A stretch of DNA of 12,089 nt from Candidatus Bathyarchaeota archaeon (GTDB lineage Archaea; Thermoproteota; Bathyarchaeia; RBG-16-48-13; JAGMEO01). Every line of letters begins with the position of its first letter. Positions within the stretch are counted from its first letter, which is position 1. The stretch lies in NCBI GenBank assembly GCA_030602965.1, contig JAUVYS010000026.1:1-12089 (forward strand), read 5' to 3'. Position numbers and translations under genes: made by a program. The notes beneath the pieces are model-generated. The model was not told the DNA's origin. It ran no database searches and was given only the letters and a program-made list of their open reading frames with translations. Positions 6,823 to 12,089 of the stretch are shown one piece after another.

Positions 6823-7236
6823 ATGGTAATTTGTGTGATATTAGATTCGAACTTCTTAATGAGCCCAGCTCAGTTTAACATAGATATCTTTGAAGAGATG
6901 GAAAAAACTTTAAATCAAAGAATAGAAGCTGTAATTCCATCTCCTGTCTATGATGAATTGAAACAAGTCTCAATTGGAAGAAGAGTAAAACAGGCAAGAC
7001 AAGCTAAACAAGCATTGAAGCTGGCAAAGAAAGCCAAGATCGTTCAAGTAGATATTGAACCATATGAATCTGTTGACGATTTAATTGTAAGGTTAGCTAT
7101 TGACTGGAATTGCCTAGTTGCTACTAATGATTCCGAACTTAGAAAAAAGTTGAAGAAAAAAAAAGCTTCAGTTATGTATCTACGACAAAAATCTCGCTTA
7201 ATGGTTGATGGAGCTACTTTTAAACAAAATTTTTAA
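6823..7236 (+). CDS. PIN-domain protein, Fcf1/Utp24-like
   Basis: A 137-residue single PIN domain. The acidic residues expected in the active site are present: D8 in VILDSN, E45 in VYDELK, D86 in DDLIVRLA and D103 in ATNDSEL. The arrangement, with a long Lys/Arg-rich helix (residues 52-72) and a late LRQKSRL motif, resembles the archaeal counterparts of eukaryotic Fcf1/Utp24, nucleases of 18S rRNA processing. That family sits next to aIF2 gamma in many archaea, as here, 56 bases downstream and without a visible promoter of its own. A role in rRNA maturation is therefore plausible, but cleavage has not been inferred from sequence. It is not obviously a VapC toxin: no antitoxin gene is adjacent. 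A run of nine A residues at 7156-7164 encodes part of the Lys-rich stretch and could be a slippage site. Confidence 0.85.
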   Translation: MVICVILDSNFLMSPAQFNIDIFEEMEKTLNQRIEAVIPSPVYDELKQVSIGRRVKQARQAKQALKLAKKAKIVQVDIEPYESVDDLIVRLAIDWNCLVATNDSELRKKLKKKKASVMYLRQKSRLMVDGATFKQNF

Positions 7237-7255
7237 TAACTCAATATTTTACAAC

Positions 7256-7263
7256 TATAAAAT
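7256..7263 (+). promoter_or_regulatory. TATA box for hppA, probably giving a leaderless mRNA
   Basis: TATAAAAT lies with its centre about 30 bases before the ATG at 7290, so transcription should start within a few bases of the codon. No ribosome-binding site precedes the ATG, in contrast to the neighbouring genes. The T-rich stretch between the PIN stop and this box could also end the upstream transcript. Confidence 0.55.
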
Positions 7264-7289
7264 AATAAGAACTTTTGAGATTGTAAAAA

Positions 7290-9257
7290 ATGCTTTTGAC
7301 AATTGCCCCTTTAGCTGGAATTGTTTCTATTCTCACAGCAACCTACCTATTTTATTATGTTAATAAACAGGGAACTGGAACCAAAAAAATGCGAGAAATC
7401 GCAGACGCAATAAAAGAGGGGTCTCGCGCATTTTTAAAAAGACAATATCAAACACTTACACTCTTTACTTTGGCCATGGCTGTAATCCTAGCGTTTTTAT
7501 TAGGCATAAATATTGCTCTCACCTTTATCATTGGATCATTATGTTCAGCTCTTGCTGGATTTATAGGAATGGAGATTGCAGTTAGAGCAAATGTTAGAAC
7601 CGCTTATGCTGCTGAAAAGGGAATAAATAAAGCCTTTCCAATAGCCTTCTATGCTGGCGCAGTAATGGGATTGCTTGTAGTTGGCTTTGCTCTATTAGGA
7701 ATTAGTATTCTCTACTTCATTTATGCTGATCCAAACATAATTCTTGGATTTAGTTTTGGAGCAAGCATGATTGCACTATTCGCCAAAGCTGGTGGAGGCA
7801 TCTACACTAAGACAGCGGACATAGGTGCAGATTTAGTTGGCAAAGTAGAGATGAATTTCCCAGAAGATGACCCTCGAAACCCCGCGGTAATAGCAGACAA
7901 TGTTGGCGATAATGTAGGTGATGTTGCAGGAACAGGTGCAGACTTATTTGACTCTTATGTCGGTAGTATTGTAGCGACTATGATTCTGGGTTCTGAAACT
8001 ATAGGACCCTTAGGTGTGACTTTACCTCTCATAATAGCTGGAGTTGGCATAATTGCATCTATATTAGGAACAGCAGCAGTTAGAGTTGGAGAAGGGGGAA
8101 ATGCAGGTGCAGCTTTAAATAGAGGAACTTTTCTCACGACCATAATATTTGCCATCATCACGTATGGTATTGTTACATTTATGGAACTAAGTATGAATAT
8201 TTACTACTCTATTATTGTTGGATTGATTGCTGGTGTAGGCATAGGACTGACTTCAGACTATTTTACATCAATTGATAGAGGACCAGTTAAGAAGACTGCT
8301 GAAGCATCAAAAACTGGCACAGCTATAACCATACTAACAGGCTTCTCATATGGCATTATGAGCGTGGTACCGCCAGTTATTGGCATTTCTATTGCAATTT
8401 TAATATCATGGTATGTTGAGGGAGTCTATGGTGTCGCGTTGGCCGCTCTTGGAATGCTTTCAATCACAGGCATGATTGTTTCTTCAGATTCCTATGGCCC
8501 AATAGTAGATAACGCTGCAGGTATCGCGGAACAATCCGGCATGGAAGCTAAAATAATTGAAGTCACAAACGAGTTAGATGCTGCTGGTAACACAGCAAAA
8601 GCCATCACAAAGGGTTTCGCAATAGGAGCTGCAGCGCTAACAGTTTTGGCACTCTTCACAGCGTATTCTAAAATAGTTAATATTACAGCTCTTGATCTAA
8701 TGAACCCATTGGTGCTAGTGGGTATGTTTATTGGCTCTATTATGCCACCCCTATTTTCTGCATTGATGATTTTATCTGTAGGAAAAAATGCGTTTAGAAT
8801 GATCGAAGAAATTCGCAGACAGTTTAGGGAAATACCAGGTTTAATTGAGGGGAAGGCAAAACCTGACTATGCTAAATGTGTAGATATCGCGACAAAAGGA
8901 GCGTTAAAGGAACTTGTACTTCCAAGCATCTTAACCATAACTACCCCTCTACTGGTTGGTTTTATCTTAGGCAGTAAAGCTCTAGGAGGATTCCTTGCTG
9001 GAAGCATTATAACCGGTGTAATATTCGCTCTTTTCATGTCTAATTCAGGAGGCACATGGGATAATGCTAAAAAATATATTGAAGCCGGTCATTTTGGAGG
9101 AAAAGGATCAGAAGCACATAAGGCTGCAATTGTTGGCGACACTGTAGGAGATCCTTTCAAAGATACAGCAGGACCATCTATCAACACTATGATAACGGTA
9201 ATGTCCCTCACAGCATCAGTTTTCGCACCCATTATCATCAAATATGCGTTGTTATGA
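7290..9257 (+). CDS. hppA: Membrane-bound ion-pumping pyrophosphatase, K+-independent H+ type predicted
   Basis: A 655-residue, highly hydrophobic protein with the roughly 16 membrane segments of the membrane pyrophosphatase family. The pyrophosphate and Mg2+ site is complete: EDDPRNP at residues 192-198, ADNVGDNVGD at 202-211, a further conserved segment SDSYGPIVDNAAGIAEQSG, and GDTVGDPFKDTAGPS from 616. The enzyme hydrolyses pyrophosphate and pumps H+ or Na+ out of the cytoplasm. The diagnostic segment GNTAKAITKG has Lys at 437 and Thr at 440, the pattern of K+-independent enzymes, which in characterised members pump H+. The start is ATG at 7290 with its own TATA box and no ribosome-binding site. 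It splits the conserved PIN-rpo7 neighbourhood. Codon use and base composition look like those of the flanking genes, so no clear sign of recent transfer. Confidence 0.95.
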   Translation: MLLTIAPLAGIVSILTATYLFYYVNKQGTGTKKMREIADAIKEGSRAFLKRQYQTLTLFTLAMAVILAFLLGINIALTFIIGSLCSALAGFIGMEIAVRANVRTAYAAEKGINKAFPIAFYAGAVMGLLVVGFALLGISILYFIYADPNIILGFSFGASMIALFAKAGGGIYTKTADIGADLVGKVEMNFPEDDPRNPAVIADNVGDNVGDVAGTGADLFDSYVGSIVATMILGSETIGPLGVTLPLIIAGVGIIASILGTAAVRVGEGGNAGAALNRGTFLTTIIFAIITYGIVTFMELSMNIYYSIIVGLIAGVGIGLTSDYFTSIDRGPVKKTAEASKTGTAITILTGFSYGIMSVVPPVIGISIAILISWYVEGVYGVALAALGMLSITGMIVSSDSYGPIVDNAAGIAEQSGMEAKIIEVTNELDAAGNTAKAITKGFAIGAAALTVLALFTAYSKIVNITALDLMNPLVLVGMFIGSIMPPLFSALMILSVGKNAFRMIEEIRRQFREIPGLIEGKAKPDYAKCVDIATKGALKELVLPSILTITTPLLVGFILGSKALGGFLAGSIITGVIFALFMSNSGGTWDNAKKYIEAGHFGGKGSEAHKAAIVGDTVGDPFKDTAGPSINTMITVMSLTASVFAPIIIKYALL

Positions 9258-9300
9258 TAACAGACAACGTGCTATGATGTACGCCAATCAGACGGAAGAA

Positions 9301-9307
9301 TATATAA
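9301..9307 (+). promoter_or_regulatory. TATA box for rpo7-spt4-DUF359
   Basis: TATATAA in the 107-base gap after hppA. Expected start is near 9330, giving a leader of about 35 bases with a T-rich stretch and AAGGG before the ATG. This would make rpo7 independent of hppA and aIF2 gamma. Confidence 0.55.
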
Positions 9308-9364
9308 GAAAGCTTTAAGTTTAGGATTCCCACTTGATCATTTTCTTTTTTATAAGGGATGAAC

Positions 9365-9967
9365 ATGTTTAAACTCATCAGGATTGAAGACACAATTAGG
9401 ATACCGCCAGAGAAATTTGGCAAGTCCTTAAAGAGGGTTGCTCAAGAAGAACTGAAAGGGAAGTACGAGGGAATCGTAACCGAAGATCTAGGCTATGTTA
9501 TTCTAATAACTAATATAAAAGTAAGTCTTGTGGGGAAAATAATTCCAGGCGATGGTGCGACATACAATAGTGTTACGTTTTCCGTTATTACTTTTTATCC
9601 TCAGATTCAAGAAGTAGTTGAAGGGGAAGTAGTTGAGATAGAAGATTTTGGTGCGTTTATACGAGTGGGGCCGATTGACGCATTACTTCATGTTTCACAG
9701 ATTATTGATGATTATGTTTCTTTTAATGAGAGACAATCTGTCTTAATTGGAAAAGAAACACAGCGAAGACTTAAGCAAGGAGATAATGTGAGGGTTAGAA
9801 TAACAGCGGTTTCATTCGCCAAGGGAGGAACTTCAGGAAAAGTCGGTCTAACTATGCGCCAACCATTTCTTGGCAAACTGGACTGGATATCAGAAGATGT
9901 TAAGAAACTTCACGAGGAAATTCAATCAAAAACAACTCCACCAACTGCAGAAGGCAAAAGTAAATGA
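9365..9967 (+). CDS. rpo7: DNA-directed RNA polymerase subunit Rpo7 (RpoE1)
   Basis: A 200-residue protein: an N-terminal Rpb7-type domain opening MFKLIRIEDTIRIPPEKFG, then an S1 RNA-binding domain from about residue 82 (VEGEVVEIEDFGAFIRVGPIDALLHVSQ). With Rpo4 it forms the polymerase stalk that helps open-complex formation and holds the emerging transcript. The start chosen is the second of two in-frame ATGs (9365 instead of 9359): AAGGG at 9354-9358 abuts the first but is six bases from the second, and the second matches the family N-terminus. The final ATGA overlaps the start of spt4, so the two are translationally coupled. Length is ordinary, with a short polar C-terminal tail beyond the S1 domain. 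Confidence 0.95.
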   Translation: MFKLIRIEDTIRIPPEKFGKSLKRVAQEELKGKYEGIVTEDLGYVILITNIKVSLVGKIIPGDGATYNSVTFSVITFYPQIQEVVEGEVVEIEDFGAFIRVGPIDALLHVSQIIDDYVSFNERQSVLIGKETQRRLKQGDNVRVRITAVSFAKGGTSGKVGLTMRQPFLGKLDWISEDVKKLHEEIQSKTTPPTAEGKSK

Positions 9968-10149
9968 GTGAAAAAGCCTGTAAGAACTGTCATTTGATTA
10001 CAACTACGAATCTTTGTCCCGACTGTAAGACTGTTAATATATCAAACGACTGGACAGGAATAACAATAATTCTAGACTCTGAAAATTCCCAAATTGCAGA
10101 AACTATGAAGATTAAAAAAGAAGGGCGATATGCCCTACGTGTCAGATAA
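9964..10149 (+). CDS. spt4: Transcription elongation factor Spt4 (RpoE2)
   Basis: A 61-residue zinc-ribbon protein. Cysteines C6-x2-C9 and C18-x2-C21 form the zinc site, and NDWTGITIILDSENSQIAETM is the conserved body of archaeal Spt4. It pairs with the NGN domain of Spt5 and bridges the polymerase clamp to promote processive elongation. Start ATG overlaps the rpo7 stop by four bases, and its own stop overlaps the next ATG by one base, so rpo7, spt4 and the DUF359 gene form one coupled unit. Length and placement are those expected in archaea. Confidence 0.95.
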   Translation: MSEKACKNCHLITTTNLCPDCKTVNISNDWTGITIILDSENSQIAETMKIKKEGRYALRVR

Positions 10150-10676
10150 TGAACACTCCATCTCGGATTTACCACCTTACTAATACACTTCGAGCAAAGC
10201 TCAAACAACCTCTTGGAGAACTAGTCACTGACTCTCAAAATGAGATAGGGAAATACCTTTTAAATTACATTAAAAAAAACAATCCCTTGAAGGTTTTTGT
10301 TGTTGGCGATGTTGCAACAGCAAACATTTTAAAATATGGCATATGTGCTGATATTTACATTGTTGACAATAAAGTCATGAGAAAGCCAATTTTACCTGTA
10401 CCACTCAAAACAGAAAGCGAAATTTACATAAAAAACCCTCCGGGAACTATAACTCCAGAAGCCTGGAAAGCTATTCAAGATGCAACAAAGGAAACGAAGG
10501 TTACAAAAATCGTGGTCGAAGGAGAAGAAGATCTACTAGTCTTACCTATGATTATGAACGCTCCAATAAACGCAATAGTAGTTTATGGCCAACCTCACAA
10601 AGGAATAGTTATGGTCCGTATTACAAAAGAGAAGAAGCAAGAAATTAAATCTATTCTTAAAGCGATGACTCTGTAA
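10149..10676 (+). CDS. GTP-dependent dephospho-CoA kinase (DUF359 family)
   Basis: A 175-residue protein of the DUF359 family, shown in Thermococcus to be a GTP-dependent dephospho-CoA kinase, the last step of archaeal coenzyme A synthesis. Conserved pieces seen are an opening LRAKLKQPLGELV, VVGDVAT (51-57, with D54), IYIVDNKVMRKP (69-80, with D73), NPPGTITPE (96-104), VEGEEDLLVLP (123-133) and YGQPHKGIVMV near the end. These acidic and Lys residues match those tied to catalysis. It shares the TAATG junction with spt4. The family is unrelated to the bacterial P-loop CoaE kinase. Its steady presence between spt4 and eS24 in archaea is a known gene-order pattern whose reason is unclear. Confidence 0.9.
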   Translation: MNTPSRIYHLTNTLRAKLKQPLGELVTDSQNEIGKYLLNYIKKNNPLKVFVVGDVATANILKYGICADIYIVDNKVMRKPILPVPLKTESEIYIKNPPGTITPEAWKAIQDATKETKVTKIVVEGEEDLLVLPMIMNAPINAIVVYGQPHKGIVMVRITKEKKQEIKSILKAMTL

Positions 10677-10698
10677 AAAAGGAATATTCGCGTTCGAT

Positions 10699-10706
10699 TA
10701 TAAAAA
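10699..10706 (+). promoter_or_regulatory. TATA box for the GNAT acetyltransferase gene
   Basis: TATAAAAA about 66 bases before ATG 10765; transcription would begin near 10729. The following T-rich stretch (10709-10715) may also act as terminator for the DUF359 transcript. No strong ribosome-binding site is seen; GGATGAT around 10748-10754 is a weak candidate. Confidence 0.4.
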
Positions 10707-10764
10707 CTATTTTTATTGCGACCCCTTGTGATTTTTCAATAGATAATGGATGATGATGTAAAGC

Positions 10765-11193
10765 ATGATAATAAGAAAATTACGTAAAGATGACTATAAG
10801 GCATTTACAATACTTTGGGATAACGCAAAACTTCCATATAAAAGGCAAGGACGAGATAGACCGGATGAGATTGAACACCAGCTTAAACAGCCTAATGCTA
10901 TCTACTTGGTAGCTGAAATAGGTGGCAATTTAGTTGGTTCCATTTTAGGAACGCATGATGGCCGAAAGGGTTGGATAAACAGACTTGCTGTATCACCTTC
11001 TTATCGTAGGCAAGGAATTGCGTCAAGATTAGTGGCAGAGGTAGAGAAACGACTTTCAAAGCTTGGGATTGAGGTGATAGCCTGTTTGATCGAGAATCAG
11101 AACAGTGTATCTATACAGATGTTTAAAAGATTGAGGTACAAAAAGCACTCAAACATGGTATATTTCAGTAAAAGAAGAGGTCCAGAGGCATAA
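10765..11193 (+). CDS. GNAT-family N-acetyltransferase
   Basis: A 142-residue single GNAT domain. The opening IRKLRKDDYKAFTILWDNA is the usual first strand and helix; NRLAVSPSYRRQGIASRLV at 72-90 contains the acetyl-CoA pyrophosphate loop R81-R-Q-G-I-A86; ENQNSVSIQMFKRLRYKK near the end is the typical motif B. Substrate is not evident. A RimI-like protein or N-terminal acetyltransferase role is possible given the ribosomal surroundings, but the sequence gives no proof, and small-molecule substrates remain open. An in-frame TAA at 10759-10761 makes ATG 10765 the first available start. It has its own TATA box, and interrupts the otherwise conserved DUF359-eS24 adjacency. Confidence 0.85.
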   Translation: MIIRKLRKDDYKAFTILWDNAKLPYKRQGRDRPDEIEHQLKQPNAIYLVAEIGGNLVGSILGTHDGRKGWINRLAVSPSYRRQGIASRLVAEVEKRLSKLGIEVIACLIENQNSVSIQMFKRLRYKKHSNMVYFSKRRGPEA

Positions 11194-11245
11194 GCACGTG
11201 CGAAACACTATCCAAAGAGATGTAAAAGAACAGTTTATGAAAACA

Positions 11246-11251
11246 TATATA
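11246..11251 (+). promoter_or_regulatory. TATA box for eS24-eS31
   Basis: TATATA in the 119-base gap after the GNAT gene. Expected start is near 11273, leaving a leader of about 40 bases before the TTG start. Confidence 0.5.
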
Positions 11252-11312
11252 GCATTCTCTTAGAAAGAAGAGGTAAAAATTAGATCGTAATCGATGAAAT
11301 TGAGATGTAAAT

Positions 11313-11699
11313 TTGAACCTTAAAAAGATTTCAGAGAAATACAATCCGCTCCTAGAGCGAAAGGACATACAATTTTCTATTGACCATCCATCATCAGGAA
11401 CCCCACAGCTTTATCAAACTAGGGCGTATTTAGCAAACTTGCTTAAAATTAACCAAGATCAAGTTTACATAATTAAGATGAAAACGTCTCCAGGAGTTAA
11501 CAGGACCATTGGAGAAGCCGAAGTCTATGATACAGCTGAAAAAGCTAGGCAGATCATTCCAGATTATATTCATAAAAGAAACATGTCACTTGAGGAAAAG
11601 AAGCAAGCATCAAAGCGAAAAGGCAAAGATGAGAAGGCTTCGTCTGCTCCAGAAAAAGAAGAAGCTCCAAAACCTCCAGATGAGGAAGAAACAGAATGA
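11313..11699 (+). CDS. rps24e: 30S ribosomal protein eS24
   Basis: A 128-residue eS24 protein. The conserved pattern is ISEKYNPLLERKDIQFSIDH near the start, then GTPQLYQTRAYLANLLKINQDQVYIIKM, and the family segment TIGEAEVYDTAEKARQIIPDYI. It is a small-subunit protein shared by archaea and eukaryotes, absent from bacteria. The start is TTG at 11313; nearby ATGs are out of frame and run into stops within a few codons. A partial site, GAGATG at 11302-11307, lies upstream. The last 25 or so residues form a Lys/Glu/Pro tail ending in DEEETE, more acidic than the rest. Its TGA overlaps the eS31 start by four bases, so the two are coupled. Confidence 0.93.
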   Translation: MNLKKISEKYNPLLERKDIQFSIDHPSSGTPQLYQTRAYLANLLKINQDQVYIIKMKTSPGVNRTIGEAEVYDTAEKARQIIPDYIHKRNMSLEEKKQASKRKGKDEKASSAPEKEEAPKPPDEEETE

Positions 11700-11878
11700 G
11701 TGAGAAAAAGAAAGAGAAGAAAGTACATACTTATTATAAAATTAACGGAGAAAAACTAGTAAGAAATTTAAGAAAATGCCCAAGATGCAGGGTATTCATG
11801 GCTCATCATAAGAAACCAGTTCCTCGATGGGCTTGTGGCGGATGTTCATATACAGAATACATTACAAATGAACAGTAA
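11696..11878 (+). CDS. rps27ae: 30S ribosomal protein eS31 (S27ae)
   Basis: A 60-residue zinc-ribbon ribosomal protein, the archaeal form without the ubiquitin fusion found in eukaryotes. Zinc ligands are C28-x2-C31 and C47-x2-C50, with KINGEKLVRNLRKCPRC and PRWACGGCSYTEYI as the recognisable core, after a Lys-rich N-terminus. It lies in the small-subunit beak region. Start ATG overlaps the eS24 stop (ATGAG). Its TAA stop (11876-11878) directly abuts the stop of the opposing eS6 gene with no spacer, so any terminator must lie inside eS6. Confidence 0.95.
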   Translation: MSEKKKEKKVHTYYKINGEKLVRNLRKCPRCRVFMAHHKKPVPRWACGGCSYTEYITNEQ

Positions 11879-12089
11879 CTAATCCTTTTGTATTGATGAT
11901 TTATCAGAGGGTTTCTTCAATAGTTTCTTTGTTTTTTTACGAGGTTTTTTCTTAGGCTTCTCAAGGATCTTAAGATTTATCTGAAATATGTCGTCGGTTA
12001 TCGCATTTCCACGAACCATTTTCCTTCTCCTCTCACCTTTTTGTTTTGGATGGAAGCACACTCCTCCACTCAACATTATTGAAACCCTT
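11879..12089 (-). CDS. rps6e: 30S ribosomal protein eS6, C-terminal fragment
   Basis: The gene enters from the right edge and about 70 C-terminal codons are visible. LSGGVCFHPKQKGERRRKMVRGN, then ITDDIFQINLKIL, corresponds to the end of archaeal eS6, whose usual form is LSGGVGFHPKRKGERRRKTVRGNTIS. The reading frame continues to the edge without a stop, so the gene is cut only by the window. After the conserved part there is an extra tail of about 25 residues rich in Lys and Pro (EKPKKKPRKKTKKLLKKP), longer than in compact archaeal eS6 proteins. In many archaea eS6 stands close to aIF2 gamma; here it is on the opposite strand beyond eS31 and converges on it. Confidence 0.92.
   Translation of the reverse strand, partial: RVSIMLSGGVCFHPKQKGERRRKMVRGNAITDDIFQINLKILEKPKKKPRKKTKKLLKKPSDKSSIQKD
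11932..11950 (+). terminator. Possible U-tract terminator for eS24-eS31 inside eS6
   Basis: On the plus strand, T7 (11932-11938) and T6 (11945-11950) follow the eS31 stop by 54-72 bases. They are the antisense of Lys AAA codons in the eS6 tail. Archaeal polymerase can terminate at such tracts, and no other site is available before eS6 coding sequence. Confidence 0.4.

Noticed and set aside
6823..7236. PIN protein as a VapC toxin
   Set aside because: No antitoxin gene is adjacent, and sequence pattern and position next to aIF2 gamma fit the Fcf1-like housekeeping group.
7955..9055. Minus-strand open frames of 62-68 codons inside hppA
   Set aside because: Antisense to a conserved membrane protein; the Pro/Ala-rich translations are typical shadows of membrane-segment codons.
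10746..10760. TGATGA sequence before the GNAT gene, considered as a C box of a C/D guide RNA
   Set aside because: No D box (CTGA) or second box pair lies at a suitable distance; nothing supports a guide RNA. Similar single matches near 5450, 9278 and 11294 failed for the same reason.
11294..11323. A nine-codon ATG frame overlapping the eS24 start, considered as a regulatory upstream peptide
   Set aside because: It has no ribosome-binding site at a proper distance (the nearest GAGGT, near 11270, is about 20 bases away) and is too short to judge.
1..12089. Mobile elements, CRISPR repeats, prophage genes or defence systems
   Set aside because: No transposase, integrase, Cas, restriction or repeat array is seen; every sizeable frame on the coding strands is accounted for by a core archaeal gene.

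Overview
The window is archaeal and looks chromosomal and housekeeping. It carries archaeal/eukaryotic-type ribosomal proteins (eS1, uS15, eS24, eS31, eS6), aIF2 gamma, RNA polymerase subunit Rpo7, Spt4, three KEOPS subunits (Kae1, Bud32, Pcc1), an archaeal RecJ-like DHH protein and a DUF359 dephospho-CoA kinase. Genes are tightly packed, the DNA is fairly A+T-rich, TATA-like boxes lie about 25-30 bases before expected transcription starts, and GGTGA/GGAG ribosome-binding sites precede several TTG starts. The lineage cannot be fixed without a tree. The aIF2 gamma and pyrophosphatase sequences feel closest to the TACK group, possibly Bathyarchaeia, with low confidence.

Layout. A divergent control region near 5359-5533 splits the window in two. 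Leftward (minus strand) run kae1, bud32 (overlapping kae1), an RdgB/HAM1-type XTP/dITP pyrophosphatase, then behind a clear TATA box uS15, a RecJ-like DHH protein, pcc1 and eS1. Behind a further TATA box the run ends in the N-terminus of a phosphohexomutase cut by the left edge. Rightward (plus strand) run aIF2 gamma, a Fcf1-like PIN protein, a membrane pyrophosphatase (hppA) with its own promoter, rpo7-spt4-DUF359 kinase (overlapping stops and starts), a GNAT acetyltransferase, and eS24-eS31. At the right edge the C-terminal part of eS6 comes back on the minus strand, its stop codon directly abutting the stop of eS31.

How it fits together. Most genes serve translation and transcription: 30S subunit proteins, initiator-tRNA delivery (aIF2 gamma), the t6A37 tRNA modification complex KEOPS, the Rpo7 stalk and Spt4 elongation factor. 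Coenzyme A synthesis, nucleotide-pool cleaning, pyrophosphate-driven ion pumping and sugar-phosphate metabolism accompany them. The order aIF2 gamma - PIN - rpo7 - spt4 - DUF359 - eS24 - eS31 is a known conserved archaeal neighbourhood. Here it is interrupted by hppA and by a GNAT gene, and the KEOPS genes sit divergently upstream rather than after eS31.

I found no mobile element, CRISPR array, prophage, tRNA or rRNA, and no stretch over 300 bases without a gene. I do not see an undescribed system. The points worth a second look are local: TTG starts on core translation genes, an unusual aIF2 gamma G domain and zinc knuckle, the inserted leaderless-looking hppA, and the eS31/eS6 convergent junction where each gene's Lys-rich end may supply the other's U-tract terminator.
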